Of a stretch of DNA of 64,000 nucleotides, positions 27,116 to 35,746 are shown in pieces. The DNA comes from Rossellomorea sp. BNER (lineage in GTDB: Bacteria > Bacillota > Bacilli > Bacillales > Bacillaceae_B): the NCBI GenBank assembly GCA_024213275.1, contig JANAVG010000008.1, forward strand, positions 35,292 through 99,291, written 5' to 3'. The translations under genes and the position numbers were made by a program. The notes beneath the pieces are model-generated. The model was given only the letters and a program-made list of their open reading frames with translations, was not told where the DNA came from and searched no databases. Numbering within the stretch: position 1 is the first letter of the stretch; each line of letters begins with the position of its first letter.

Positions 27116-27772
27116 TTATCTCTTCCTTTCCACAATGAAATCAATATACAAATGGGGGGTTATGATCTGTTCAGGATCGAGTTCCCCTGCATCGACGATC
27201 TCTTCTACTTCAACAATTGTGATTTTTGCTGCCGCCGCCATATCTGGATTGAAGTTTCTCGCTGTCTTTGAGTACACTAGGTTTCCAAGTACATCCGCTT
27301 TCTTTGCTTTAATAAGAGCTACATCAGCAAACAAGGGGTATTCCAGAATATATTCCTTATCCTCGATGATTCGAGATTCCTTATTTTCTGCTAACAATGT
27401 ACCCGCGGAGGTTCTAGTGTAAAAAGCACCAATTCCAGCACCGGCAGCCCTTAACCTTTCCCCAAGCGTCCCCTGAGGTACTAGCTCTACTTCCAATTTC
27501 CCTTCCTTAACAAAGCGAACGGCGTCTACGTTACTTGTAAAATAGGATCCTATCGCTTTTTGAATTTTATTTTGTAATAAAACTTTTCCAAGACCCTTCC
27601 CTCCAGGTTCGCCTACATTATTGCTAATAATGGTCAGTGCTGATACAGGATGATCGGCCAGTGCCTCTACTAATGTAAGTGGACATCCAACTAAACCAAA
27701 CCCTCCAACGGCTACAGTGTGTCCGTCTTTAATATGGGAAACCGCTTCGGCTGGGCTAATGATTTTATTCAC
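27116..27772 (-). CDS. scoA: 3-oxoacid CoA-transferase subunit A
   Basis: Partner subunit of 218 residues with the GGFGLVGCP glycine loop near the N-terminus and NNVGEPGGKGLG, typical of ScoA/PcaI. GTG 27772 was chosen because AGGAGG lies seven bases upstream; the frame could be extended to 27841 but without a site. It is the first gene of the operon, divergent from the IclR-type regulator across 230 bases that hold operator-like repeats. Confidence 0.9.
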   Translation of the reverse strand: MNKIISPAEAVSHIKDGHTVAVGGFGLVGCPLTLVEALADHPVSALTIISNNVGEPGGKGLGKVLLQNKIQKAIGSYFTSNVDAVRFVKEGKLEVELVPQGTLGERLRAAGAGIGAFYTRTSAGTLLAENKESRIIEDKEYILEYPLFADVALIKAKKADVLGNLVYSKTARNFNPDMAAAAKITIVEVEEIVDAGELDPEQIITPHLYIDFIVERKR

Positions 27773-27884
27773 TATAAATCCTCCTATTAAAATCGTGTAA
27801 GGGTTAAAATGTAACCCCTTATAATTTAATTTGTTAAACAAATCTCTTATTGAAAAAATTTGTTGAAAATTATGTCATTCAGGT

Positions 27885-27935
27885 GTACGCTATACGTACA
27901 ATAGTACGATATATGAAACGTACACTTATTATAAT
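27885..27935. promoter_or_regulatory. IclR operator region between scoA and its regulator
   Basis: Four half-sites stand in a row: GTACG (27885), CGTAC (27895), GTACG (27904), CGTAC (27919). The first two form the 17-base palindrome TGTACGCTATACGTACA, and the last two an inverted pair ten bases apart. A TATAAT -10 box for the regulator gene lies at 27930-27935. Repeated palindromic half-sites are typical of IclR regulators such as PcaU. Confidence 0.6.
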
Positions 27936-28001
27936 TTTTATATTCAGAAAAATCAATACCTTTATAAATCATTATTATTTGAATGAAAGAGGTAGGTTAA
28001 T

Positions 28002-28781
28002 GTGACAATCGAGAGCAACCAATCGAATTACTTTGTTCAGTCAGTAGCTAAAGGATTTGAGGTATTAAATGCCTTTAATGCAAGTTCTACCCATCTAACA
28101 CTTGGCGAGTTAGCTCAAAAAACAGGGATAAATAAGGCAACAGTAAGACGTTTTGCATTGACTTTAGTTGATTTAGGATATTTACGTCTAAATCACGATA
28201 ACCGGTTCCAACTTAGTCCAAAAGTATTGAATTTGGGTCATGATTATTTAGAATCGTTGAATTTACCTGATCTGGGTCAACCAATCTTAGAAACAATAGC
28301 CACGCAATTGAAAGAATCAACAAACTTAGCCATTCTTGATGGTTCAGAAGTTGTTTACGTTTCAAGAGTAAATGCAGCAGAAAGAATTGTCGGAGCAAAT
28401 TTACGTGTCGGTTCAAGGCTCCCCTATTATGCAACCTCGCTTGGAAAAGCCCTTGTCGCATGGATCCCTGAAGCAGAAAGAAGAAATATATGGAATCAAT
28501 CCAAAATAGAGCCCTTTACTGAAAAAACGTTGATAACGTTTGGGAAATTTGAAGAAAACCTTGCACAATGCCGCTCACAAGGCTTTGCCTATGGTGATGG
28601 AGAGCTCGAAGAAGGACTTCGCTCCATCGCTATGCCTATTTTTAACCGGAAGGGAGAAACGATTGCAGCCATGAATATTTCTACTCATATGCTGAGAACA
28701 ACCAAGGAAAAGATCCTAGATAACTATTTACCAGTACTTAAAGATGGCGTTGAAAAATTAAATAAACAAATAGCCTATTAG
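28002..28781 (+). CDS. IclR-family regulator, PcaR/PcaU/PobR-like
   Basis: A 259-residue regulator with the IclR winged helix (about 12-70, SVAKGFEVLNAFNASSTHLTLGE then TGINKATVRRFALTL) and the effector-binding domain (about 90-250; GSRLPYYATSLGKAL, GLRSIAMPIFNRKGE). The text favours the branch that controls beta-ketoadipate genes. GTG 28002 follows an AGAGGTAGG site. It is divergent from scoAB-thiolase, with operator repeats between. The effector is probably the keto acid that the operon consumes. Confidence 0.85.
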   Translation: MTIESNQSNYFVQSVAKGFEVLNAFNASSTHLTLGELAQKTGINKATVRRFALTLVDLGYLRLNHDNRFQLSPKVLNLGHDYLESLNLPDLGQPILETIATQLKESTNLAILDGSEVVYVSRVNAAERIVGANLRVGSRLPYYATSLGKALVAWIPEAERRNIWNQSKIEPFTEKTLITFGKFEENLAQCRSQGFAYGDGELEEGLRSIAMPIFNRKGETIAAMNISTHMLRTTKEKILDNYLPVLKDGVEKLNKQIAY

Positions 28782-28929
28782 TGTAAATAGATGACGCTTT
28801 TATTGAAACAAGGACTTGTCGATAGCGATGAGTCCCTTTTATTGAATAACACGAATGTTCGGGCGGATAGGAAATGCCGCCGTTGTTTGACGAACGAACG
28901 CAGTGGTAAAATGTCGTTAGATGTCGAAA

Positions 28930-29190
28930 GGCCGATATATCGGAGAATTAGAACGATATATTCAGAGGTAAGACTGATAAAATTGAAAAAGGTACTAGAA
29001 AAATAAGGAAACGGGCCGATAAGTAGAGTTTTCTTAAATAGTACTGAGTATTAGAATGGAAGGGAAAAAGAATGTCGTTAGTTGTCGAATAGCCGATATA
29101 TCAGGGAATTAGGCCGATATATTCGGAGTTAAAACTGATAAAATTGAAAAAGAGACTGAAATATCTAGGAATTAGACCGATAAAAGTCAT
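28930..29190. repeat. 21-bp keyword array (CCGATA), left of the NERD gene
   Basis: The keyword CCGATA, or a one-base variant such as CTGATA or ACGATA, begins at 28932, 28953, 28974, 29016, 29093, 29114, 29135, 29156 (CTGAAA) and 29177. Most steps are exactly 21 bases, one is 42 and one is 77. The bases between keywords vary. A 71-codon frame across the left part is a by-product. No stem long enough for a terminator and no promoter was recognised. Confidence 0.75.
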
Positions 29191-29256
29191 ATGAGTATTA
29201 ACACCATGTTCAATTTTCAAGTTCAATGTCAAATCAAATGAAAAAGGAGGAGTGGA

Positions 29257-30231
29257 ATGATACTGAAACCAAGAAAAAAGCCCAAGCACATCCATAAATT
29301 AGAAGCATTATTAAGGAGACTCCCTAGGGACCATCCCAAAAGAGAAATTTTATCTGAAAGCTTAAATAAGAGAATGGCAGGTTATAAAGGAGAACAAAGT
29401 TTAGACTATCCACTTAGTTTTCTTTCGAATCAAAAATTTCGTATTTTTCATGATGTCAGACTTTTCGATGGTACTCACTACTTTCAAATCGACACACTCA
29501 TTATATCTCAACACTTTATCCTTATAGTAGAAGTGAAAAATATAAAAGGAATCCTTTATTTTGACTCTGATTTTAACCAACTTATACGTATCCGAGAAGA
29601 AAAAAAAGAACCGTTTCCAGATCCAGTATTACAAGTTGAAAAACAAAGTGACCAATTTGAAAAATGGTTACAAAAAACGAACTTTCCTAAGATACCCATT
29701 GAATCACTCGTTGTTATAGGTTCTAGTCAAGCAATTCTTCAAACATCCCCAAATAATGAATATATCTATAAAAAGGTCCTTCTAAATAATAAATTCCCAT
29801 TTAAAATGAAAGAATTTCAAAAGGTATATCAAAAAGAATATTTAAGTATAAAACAAATAGACCATCTTTCTAATCAAATTTTAAAAGATCACTCTCCCCT
29901 TGAAGTAGACATTCTCCTTCAACATTCAATCTCTAAAAATGAAATCCTAAAAGGTGCCCAATGTTCTAGTTGCTCTTTTATCCCTTTAGAAAGAGAAAAA
30001 GGAAAATGGAGGTGTTCAAAATGTAATTCAGTATCTAAAAAAGCGCATATTAAAGCCCTTCATGACTACGGCTTACTAATAGACGATATAATTACGAATC
30101 AAGAAATGAGAGATTTTTTGTATATTTCCTCAAGTGCTGTTGCAAAAAAAATTTTAACTTCTATGAAATTAAACTATACCGGCAACAATAAAGGAAGAGT
30201 ATACAGCTTAAAGTTTGAGGAATATGAATAA
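29257..30231 (+). CDS. NERD-domain protein with C-terminal zinc ribbon
   Basis: A 324-residue protein with a nuclease-related NERD domain (about 40-160: GYKGEQSLDYPL, then QIDTLIIS and the core IVEVKN), which is the D-(D/E)-x-K layout of PD-(D/E)XK-like nucleases. Near residue 235 two CxxC pairs (CSSC and CSKC) form a zinc ribbon, and the tail resembles a winged helix. AAGGAGG lies nine bases before ATG. It is a single gene with keyword arrays on both sides and no partner. A role in DNA processing or defence is possible, but the family's function in bacilli is not settled. Confidence 0.8.
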   Translation: MILKPRKKPKHIHKLEALLRRLPRDHPKREILSESLNKRMAGYKGEQSLDYPLSFLSNQKFRIFHDVRLFDGTHYFQIDTLIISQHFILIVEVKNIKGILYFDSDFNQLIRIREEKKEPFPDPVLQVEKQSDQFEKWLQKTNFPKIPIESLVVIGSSQAILQTSPNNEYIYKKVLLNNKFPFKMKEFQKVYQKEYLSIKQIDHLSNQILKDHSPLEVDILLQHSISKNEILKGAQCSSCSFIPLEREKGKWRCSKCNSVSKKAHIKALHDYGLLIDDIITNQEMRDFLYISSSAVAKKILTSMKLNYTGNNKGRVYSLKFEEYE

Positions 30232-30284
30232 GTTTTCTATTCTTTAAGGAGATATTTTAAACACGGACTAGCTATAGCAGTAGT

Positions 30285-30585
30285 CTCTGTCGGTAAATGT
30301 CGAATGGCCGATAAATTGGGGAAATCGTCCGATAAAATAGATTGAATGACCGATATATTCGAAGGTTGGAGCGATAAATTGAAGCAAACGACCGATATAT
30401 ATCGAATAAGACTGATAATCGCTAAACCTTGGCAGTTACCTTTATCAAAATGTAGCAAGTTCAAAAATCGAAAATTGTCGAATGGCCGATATGTTGGTGA
30501 AAGCGACCGATATATTCAAAGTTTCGACCGATAAAATAGAGAAAGCGACTGATATATGACGAAAAGAAACTGATACCCGAACCTC
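30285..30585. repeat. 21-bp keyword array (CCGATA), right of the NERD gene
   Basis: Keyword starts at 30291, 30308, 30329, 30350, 30371, 30392 and 30412, then 30486, 30507, 30528, 30549 and 30570. The second block keeps exactly 21 bases and the first 17-21. Variants are CCGATA, CTGATA, GCGATA and CGGTAA. It is the same keyword as in the array to the left of the NERD gene. Confidence 0.8.
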
Positions 30586-30843
30586 GGCCGTTTCGAGTAC
30601 GAGAAAGTGTTAAATATCGTTTAAGATCCGTCTATAAACAAAAACATTCTGGAATAATATTGTAAATAAGGTATAATGTATACTAAATTGGAGAGATGAT
30701 AAGTTTATCTCTGACTATATTTTCAACGAAATAGCTGATAAGAGGACCTTTTAAATAATAGCTTTTATCGGGTTTTATACAATATTTTCAGAACTATAGT
30801 CCATCTACTGAAAATAGTAAACTTCTAAAAAAGAGGTATGTTT

Positions 30844-31542
30844 GTGAACGAGAAAATCCTATTAGTAGAAGACGATCAATCAATAAGTGAGATGGTTAAT
30901 AATCAGTTAATGAAGGAAGGCTTTATGGTAGAAACGGCTTTTGATGGAGAAGAGGGGATTGAAAGGTTTTCTAAACAATCCTTTGATTTGATTATTCTAG
31001 ATTTGATGATTCCGAAAATAGATGGCTTGGAATGTTTAAAGTTGATTCGAGAGAGGAGCTTAATTCCGATTTTAATCATGTCGGCCAAAGATGGGGATGT
31101 GAATAAGGCGTTAGGCCTTGGATTTGGAGCAGATGATTATATTACAAAGCCATTTTCAATGATTGAACTTATTGCTAGAGTTAAGGCTGCTATTAGAAGA
31201 GCGACCGATTATTCTAAAGTAGTGAAGAAGGTTGATAGTGAAGTCATCCATTTTGGAACACTTACAATTGACATAAGCAATTTCTCAGCACATAAAAATG
31301 GAAAAAATCTGAAGTTAACCTCTAAAGAGTTTCATATTCTTAAGCTATTTATCTCAAATCCAAATCAGGTTTTTACCAAAGCTCAAGTCTACAATAAGAT
31401 TTGGAATGAAGATTATTTTGGGGATGAAAATGTCATCAATGTTCATATAAAACGATTAAGAGGAAAGATAGAGGATGATCCCTCCAAACCACAATATATT
31501 AAAACACTTTGGGGAATCGGTTATAAGCTGGGAGAACCTTAA
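30844..31542 (+). CDS. OmpR-family response regulator (YcbL-like)
   Basis: A 232-residue response regulator: receiver domain with the acidic pocket LLVEDD and phospho-acceptor Asp53 (LILDLMIP), the conserved lysine in DYITKPF, then an OmpR winged helix with EDYFGDENVINVHIKRLR. GTG 30844 lies seven bases after GAGG; the upstream ATG at 30838 would be too close. It is followed two bases later by its kinase and then by a bacitracin-type ABC exporter, as in ycbLMNO of Bacillus subtilis. It probably activates the exporter through the repeats at 32646. Confidence 0.85.
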   Translation: MNEKILLVEDDQSISEMVNNQLMKEGFMVETAFDGEEGIERFSKQSFDLIILDLMIPKIDGLECLKLIRERSLIPILIMSAKDGDVNKALGLGFGADDYITKPFSMIELIARVKAAIRRATDYSKVVKKVDSEVIHFGTLTIDISNFSAHKNGKNLKLTSKEFHILKLFISNPNQVFTKAQVYNKIWNEDYFGDENVINVHIKRLRGKIEDDPSKPQYIKTLWGIGYKLGEP

Positions 31543-31544
31543 AC

Positions 31545-32480
31545 ATGACGATTTTTTTAGCTATACTCGTATTTATTTTAGTTATTCTTAACCTAAAACA
31601 ATATCGATCACAAAAAAACCAGAACACCAAATTGACATATGCGTATGAGAAGTTAATAAAAATTAGGGATGATAAAACAGATGAGAAGCTTCTGCTAGAC
31701 ACAGAAGATGAAAGTTTTAAAAAATTACTTATTGAAATTAATCTGTTATTAGAACATAACCAAAAAGTTATTGCGACACATCATCAAATGGAAAATTCGA
31801 TGAAAAAAATGCTTTCTAATATTTCTCATGATTTAAAAACACCATTGACCGTTGTGTTGGGATACATTGAGGTTCTATTGCATGAATCAAATCTTAGTAA
31901 AGGTGAAACAGATAATCTACTGAATAAGGTAAATGATAAAACGATCGAAGTATTAAATCTTATAAAAAAGTTTTTTGATTTGGCCAGATTAGAATCAGGG
32001 GATAAGGACGTTTTGATCACCCGAGTGAACATGAATGAGGTTTGCAAAAAGAACCTCTTAGGCTTCTATGAAATTGTGACGAAAAAAGGGTTTGAGGTTA
32101 TTGTCGATCTACCTGATGAAAATCTTTTTGTTTGGGGAAATGAGGAAGAATTAAATAGAGTTTTTGATAATCTCATATCAAATGCGATTCAGTATGGTGG
32201 AGATGGAAAAGTACTAGGGTTATCTCTGCGAAACGATGATGATTTTGTATATGTAGATGTATGGGATAAGGGAAAAGGAATCAGCGAACTTCATAAAGAC
32301 CGTGTGTTTGAACGCATGTATACTCTTGAGGATTCTAGAAACAAGTTATATCAAGGGAGTGGAATCGGTCTAACCATTACCAAAAGACTTGTTGAAAAAT
32401 TAGGTGGAGAAATATTTCTTAATAGTAAGCCCTTTGAAAAAACGACGTTCACCTTTAAATTAAATCGATTTACCTTTTAA
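31545..32480 (+). CDS. Histidine kinase (YcbM-like)
   Basis: A 311-residue sensor kinase with only one N-terminal membrane helix (about 2-17) and no extracellular sensing domain, then a linker, the H-box NISHDLKTPLT with phospho-accepting His95, the N-box NLISNAIQYGGDG and the G-box GSGIGLTI. The lack of an outer domain suggests that it reads the state of its ABC transporter or the membrane, as in the intramembrane-sensing class. It begins two bases after the regulator's stop. Confidence 0.83.
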   Translation: MTIFLAILVFILVILNLKQYRSQKNQNTKLTYAYEKLIKIRDDKTDEKLLLDTEDESFKKLLIEINLLLEHNQKVIATHHQMENSMKKMLSNISHDLKTPLTVVLGYIEVLLHESNLSKGETDNLLNKVNDKTIEVLNLIKKFFDLARLESGDKDVLITRVNMNEVCKKNLLGFYEIVTKKGFEVIVDLPDENLFVWGNEEELNRVFDNLISNAIQYGGDGKVLGLSLRNDDDFVYVDVWDKGKGISELHKDRVFERMYTLEDSRNKLYQGSGIGLTITKRLVEKLGGEIFLNSKPFEKTTFTFKLNRFTF

Positions 32481-32589
32481 TTGGTCTTTTTGAATTTTAT
32501 GAGCTTAAAAGCTCTAAAACAGGGATTGACTAATCACAGTACGGGAATATACTGAGGAAATTGAGTTTGGCAAGACAGCTTAAATATTA

Positions 32590-32629
32590 GACTCTTACCC
32601 TTTCCATTCTTGGGAATAGGGTCTTTTTT
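32590..32629 (+). terminator. Likely terminator after the kinase gene
   Basis: ACCCTTTCC and GGAATAGGGT form an imperfect stem followed by CTTTTTTA. It separates the two-component genes from the exporter genes, which have their own control region. Confidence 0.5.
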
Positions 32630-32645
32630 ATCTTGGAAAGTAAAC

Positions 32646-32673
32646 TTAAGATTTTTGTAAGATTTGAGTAAGA
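32646..32673 (+). promoter_or_regulatory. Direct repeats for the response regulator
   Basis: TTAAGA (32646), GTAAGA (32657) and GTAAGA (32668) are spaced by exactly 11 bases, one helix turn, as OmpR-type regulators require. They stand 56-83 bases before the exporter start codon. The binder is inferred to be the regulator encoded at 30844. Confidence 0.5.
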
Positions 32674-32728
32674 GAAAAGACAACAAACCTAATTAGAATA
32701 GAAATAGCTTAGTAGGGAGGGCAAAAAA

Positions 32729-33652
32729 TTGTCTACTATTATACAAACGAATCAGCTTACAAAAATTTATCAGGGGAAAGAAGTCGTAAAAGATGTGAAC
32801 ATGAGGGTGAAAAAGGGTGAGATCTATGGATTCTTAGGACCAAATGGTTCAGGTAAAACGACGGTTATGAAGATGCTCACTAATTTGGTTAAACCATCGA
32901 GTGGTGATATAGAGATCTTCGGACAAAAGGTGACACATACTTCTTATGAGCTGTTAAAAAGAATGGGTAGTATCATAGAATATCCAATATTCTATGACAG
33001 ATTGACGGCAAGAGAAAATCTGGATTTGCACTGTGAGTATATTGGGTATTACAACAAGAAAGCCATTGACTCTGCATTGAGTCTTGTGCAATTAAAGAAC
33101 ATCGATGGGAAATCGGTAAAAGATTTCTCACTTGGTATGAAACAGAGACTGGGTATTGCTAGAGCAATTATCACAAAACCGGAGCTGCTGATATTAGATG
33201 AACCTATTAATGGATTAGATCCTATAGGTATCAAGGAATTACGAAATTTATTTAAGATGCTCTGTGAGGATTATGGGATAACGCTCGTAATCTCCAGTCA
33301 TATATTAGGAGAGATTGAACAGATTGCAGATACAATAGGGGTCATAACTAACGGAAAGTTAATACAAGAAGTTCCAATGGATAATATTCAAGAAGAGAAT
33401 ACAGAGTATATCCAGTTGAAAACAAATAATGTAAAAAAAGCAACGTATGTCATTAGAGAAATCCTCCATATAACTAATTTCAAGGTGTTGGATGATTCGC
33501 AAATTAGGATATATGAATCAACCGTATCCCAAGGTGAAATTTCACAGGCATTAATTTTAAATAATGTATTGGTAGAGGAAATAAATAAGAAAAATCATTC
33601 ATTAGAGGATTATTTCCTGAAGCTCATTAATGGGGGTGGAATTAGTGCTTAA
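32729..33652 (+). CDS. Bacitracin-type ABC exporter ATPase (BcrA/YcbN-like)
   Basis: A 307-residue ATPase with Walker A GPNGSGKTT, signature FSLGMKQRLGIARA (the LGMKQR variant typical of the BcrA/NatA class), Walker B LLILDEPINGLDP and a C-terminal extension of about 90 residues. TTG 32729 lies eight bases after GGGAGG. It pairs with the permease that begins inside its last codons. Members of this class confer self-protection or resistance to bacitracin and lantibiotics, but the substrate here is unknown. Confidence 0.85.
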   Translation: MSTIIQTNQLTKIYQGKEVVKDVNMRVKKGEIYGFLGPNGSGKTTVMKMLTNLVKPSSGDIEIFGQKVTHTSYELLKRMGSIIEYPIFYDRLTARENLDLHCEYIGYYNKKAIDSALSLVQLKNIDGKSVKDFSLGMKQRLGIARAIITKPELLILDEPINGLDPIGIKELRNLFKMLCEDYGITLVISSHILGEIEQIADTIGVITNGKLIQEVPMDNIQEENTEYIQLKTNNVKKATYVIREILHITNFKVLDDSQIRIYESTVSQGEISQALILNNVLVEEINKKNHSLEDYFLKLINGGGISA

Positions 33653-34337
33653 ATTAATTCGACTAGAGATCAAAAAGAATAAGCTTATTCATTATTTAAA
33701 AGGTGTCGTTATTGCGAATATGGCTTTTATAGGATTACTTTGTTTAATTTACTTTTTAGAGAAGAATGACGGAAATATCCCGTTTGATAGCTACGATATG
33801 GCGTTTACAATCATTGGAACAATGGTTAGGGCCACTTTTATCGTCTTTGCATCTGTATTAATCGTAAGGTTAATCATTGAGGAATATAAAACAAAATCGA
33901 TTGAAGTCCTTTTTACCTATCCGATTAATCGAAAAAAAATAATGATGGCGAAATTTGGTATAATCATGGGCTTTACTTTTGCTACTGTTTTATTATCCTC
34001 ACTTTTTATTGGAGGGCTGTTCTATGTAGCTGATTCCATCATTCAATTTGTTCCTAGCGAATTAAGTAAAGAAGATTTAAATGACCACCTAATGAATATG
34101 TTTGTAGGTGCTCTGGCAACTGCGGGCCTTAGTTTAATCCCAATATTTTTTGGAATGAGGAAAAAGTCTGGAGCAGCAACCATTGTTTCCTCCATTATTC
34201 TCGTTTTGTTTACAAACTCTACAAGTAATGATTTTTCGCTGTTTTCTATTATTGCCATACCAATCACATTAGGATTCATAGGAGTATCCATCGCCTTTTT
34301 ATCCATTAAAAATATTGAAAAGGCGGATGTAAATTAG
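33645..34337 (+). CDS. ABC-2 type permease (BcrB/YcbO-like)
   Basis: A 230-residue membrane protein with six predicted helices, in the pattern of small ABC-2 permeases. GTG 33645 is preferred over ATG 33630 because the GGGGGTGG ribosome-binding site lies between them; it then overlaps the ATPase gene by eight bases. Text such as EEYKTKSIEVLFTYPINRKKIMMAK is the cytoplasmic coupling region common to lantibiotic and bacitracin exporters. A DUF4097 gene follows after 17 bases and probably belongs to the same unit. Confidence 0.8.
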   Translation: MLKLIRLEIKKNKLIHYLKGVVIANMAFIGLLCLIYFLEKNDGNIPFDSYDMAFTIIGTMVRATFIVFASVLIVRLIIEEYKTKSIEVLFTYPINRKKIMMAKFGIIMGFTFATVLLSSLFIGGLFYVADSIIQFVPSELSKEDLNDHLMNMFVGALATAGLSLIPIFFGMRKKSGAATIVSSIILVLFTNSTSNDFSLFSIIAIPITLGFIGVSIAFLSIKNIEKADVN

Positions 34338-34354
34338 TAAGGAGAGTATCATTC

Positions 34355-35251
34355 ATGAAAAAAATTGTATTGTTGATAGTAGGGGTTGGGATTATTGGGG
34401 TAGGACTGATGTCTTTCCAACAATCCTCCTTCTCCAAAGTCAACATCCATAAAGAGGATTCAGTAAATAGTAAAACCATTAATGAGATTAAAATTAGCAC
34501 ATCTTCGGCAGATGTTGAAATGATTCCTACAAATGGAAATGAAATTTATGTTCTATTAACCGGTAAAATGACTAAAGATTTAGAAGATAAATATGAGCTC
34601 GAGATAAATCAAAGCAATCATACTTTGAAAATAGATTACATAATTAAAAATGATTCTCTTGGTTTAAAATTTGGAAGTTTCAAAGATACAAAGATACAGA
34701 TTAAAGTCCCAAGTAAGACATTTGAAACTATCCAGGTCTTCACTTCATCTGGAGACATTTCGATAGATGAAGTGAAGACAAAAATATTAGCAGCAAAATC
34801 TACATCAGGTGATCAATCTGTTTCTGGAACTGACATTGTGAAGCAATTAGTTTTACAATCGTCGAGTGGAAATATAGACACAAATGGAAATGAAACGACA
34901 TCAACTGACCTTCATTCCACCAGTGGTAATATAGATATTAATCATCTTCATTCCCAAAAATCCGTATTTGAAACGACTTCAGGAAATATTAGACTTAAAG
35001 ATGAAAGGTTACAGGGAGGGATGGAATTCAAATCTTCTAGTGGTGATATCGACATCCATTTTCAGCATTCACCTGAATCTTTTAAAGTAGATTTTAAAGG
35101 GGACTCTGGAGAACCAAATATTAATATAGATGGGATATTATTTAAAGAAAAAAAAGAGAATCGTGCGGTAGGGGTAAAAGGAACGGGTGAATTTGAAATA
35201 AAAGTAACAACAGGCTCAGGGGACTTAAACATAGATGAGAGCGGAAATTGA
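34355..35251 (+). CDS. DUF4097 exported beta-helix protein (LiaG-like)
   Basis: A 298-residue protein with an N-terminal membrane anchor or signal (about 4-22) and a body made of repeats around SSGDI, TSGNI and SSGNID, about one turn each, as in DUF4097 beta-helix proteins such as LiaG. It would sit outside the membrane. Genes of this type often lie beside cell-envelope stress systems, and here it follows an ABC exporter and its two-component system. AGGAGAG precedes ATG. Biochemical function is unknown. Confidence 0.78.
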   Translation: MKKIVLLIVGVGIIGVGLMSFQQSSFSKVNIHKEDSVNSKTINEIKISTSSADVEMIPTNGNEIYVLLTGKMTKDLEDKYELEINQSNHTLKIDYIIKNDSLGLKFGSFKDTKIQIKVPSKTFETIQVFTSSGDISIDEVKTKILAAKSTSGDQSVSGTDIVKQLVLQSSSGNIDTNGNETTSTDLHSTSGNIDINHLHSQKSVFETTSGNIRLKDERLQGGMEFKSSSGDIDIHFQHSPESFKVDFKGDSGEPNINIDGILFKEKKENRAVGVKGTGEFEIKVTTGSGDLNIDESGN

Positions 35252-35359
35252 GTCGTCAGAGTGTTACCATTAAAAATAAGGGACTAATTTCCTGAGCTAC
35301 TATCTCTGGAAATAGGAATTAAGTGATAATTACGAAGATTACCAAAGTTAATAATTGGG

Positions 35360-35388
35360 TTGACAGTAAAAAAGTAATATAATATTCT
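35360..35388 (+). promoter_or_regulatory. Sigma-A promoter of the opp operon leader
   Basis: TTGACA (35360-35365), a 17-base spacer and TATTCT (35383-35388) form a good housekeeping promoter. Transcription would begin about 25 bases before the first SAM-I aptamer. Confidence 0.65.
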
Positions 35389-35420
35389 AGTTTCTAGTAG
35401 AAATGAACTTCATAATTTTT

Positions 35421-35525
35421 CTTATCCAGAGAGGTGGAGGGACATGGCCCTTTGAAACCTCGGCAGCAGGTTCTGTGTAGTAGAATACTGTGCCAATTCC
35501 ATCAGGTGTTGCCCTGACAGATAAG
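35421..35525 (+). promoter_or_regulatory. SAM-I (S-box) riboswitch, first aptamer
   Basis: CTTATC...GATAAG closes helix P1. Inside are the S-box landmarks AGAGAGGTGGAGGGA, TGGCCC, GAAACCTCGGCAGC and CAATTCCATCAG. Binding of S-adenosylmethionine would favour the terminator that follows at 35553. About 105 bases long. Confidence 0.92.
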
Positions 35526-35552
35526 AAGAGACGAATCTATATCAATCGGATC

Positions 35553-35586
35553 AAGCCTCTTCTTGTTTTCAGGAAGAGGCTTTTTT
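35553..35586 (+). terminator. Riboswitch-controlled terminator 1
   Basis: AAGCCTCTTC pairs with GAAGAGGCTT, followed by a run of six T. It lies 28 bases after the first aptamer, the usual place of the S-box expression platform. Confidence 0.88.
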
Positions 35587-35608
35587 ATATTTTAAATTAA
35601 ATAATCAT

Positions 35609-35699
35609 CTTATCCAGAGAGGTGGAGGGATATGGCCCTTTGAAACCTCGGCAGCGGGTTCTATATTAGAATACTGTGCTAATTCCATCAGAAGATAAG
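35609..35699 (+). promoter_or_regulatory. SAM-I (S-box) riboswitch, second aptamer
   Basis: A second complete S-box: CTTATC...GATAAG for P1 and the same AGAGAGGTGGAGGGA, GGCCC, GAAACCTCGGCAGC and AATTCCATCAG segments, in 91 bases. It is shorter than the first copy, mainly in the part after CCATCAG. It begins about 85 bases after the first aptamer ends. Confidence 0.9.
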
Positions 35700-35712
35700 T
35701 TCAGGTTTATCA

Positions 35713-35746
35713 AACCTCTCAACTTATCTTTGTTGAGGGGTTTTTT
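35713..35746 (+). terminator. Riboswitch-controlled terminator 2
   Basis: AACCTCTCAAC pairs with GTTGAGGGGTT, followed by TTTTT. It closes the second riboswitch, so a transcript must pass two SAM-dependent stops before reaching the opp genes. Confidence 0.88.

Noticed and set aside
28791..29006. 71-codon plus-strand frame after the IclR gene.
   Set aside because: It runs through the CCGATA keyword array, has no ribosome-binding site and no recognisable protein features.
30285..30585. CRISPR-like short regular repeats.
   Set aside because: The keyword is only about six bases with a 21-base step and degenerate copies, unlike the 24-37-base conserved repeats of CRISPR arrays.
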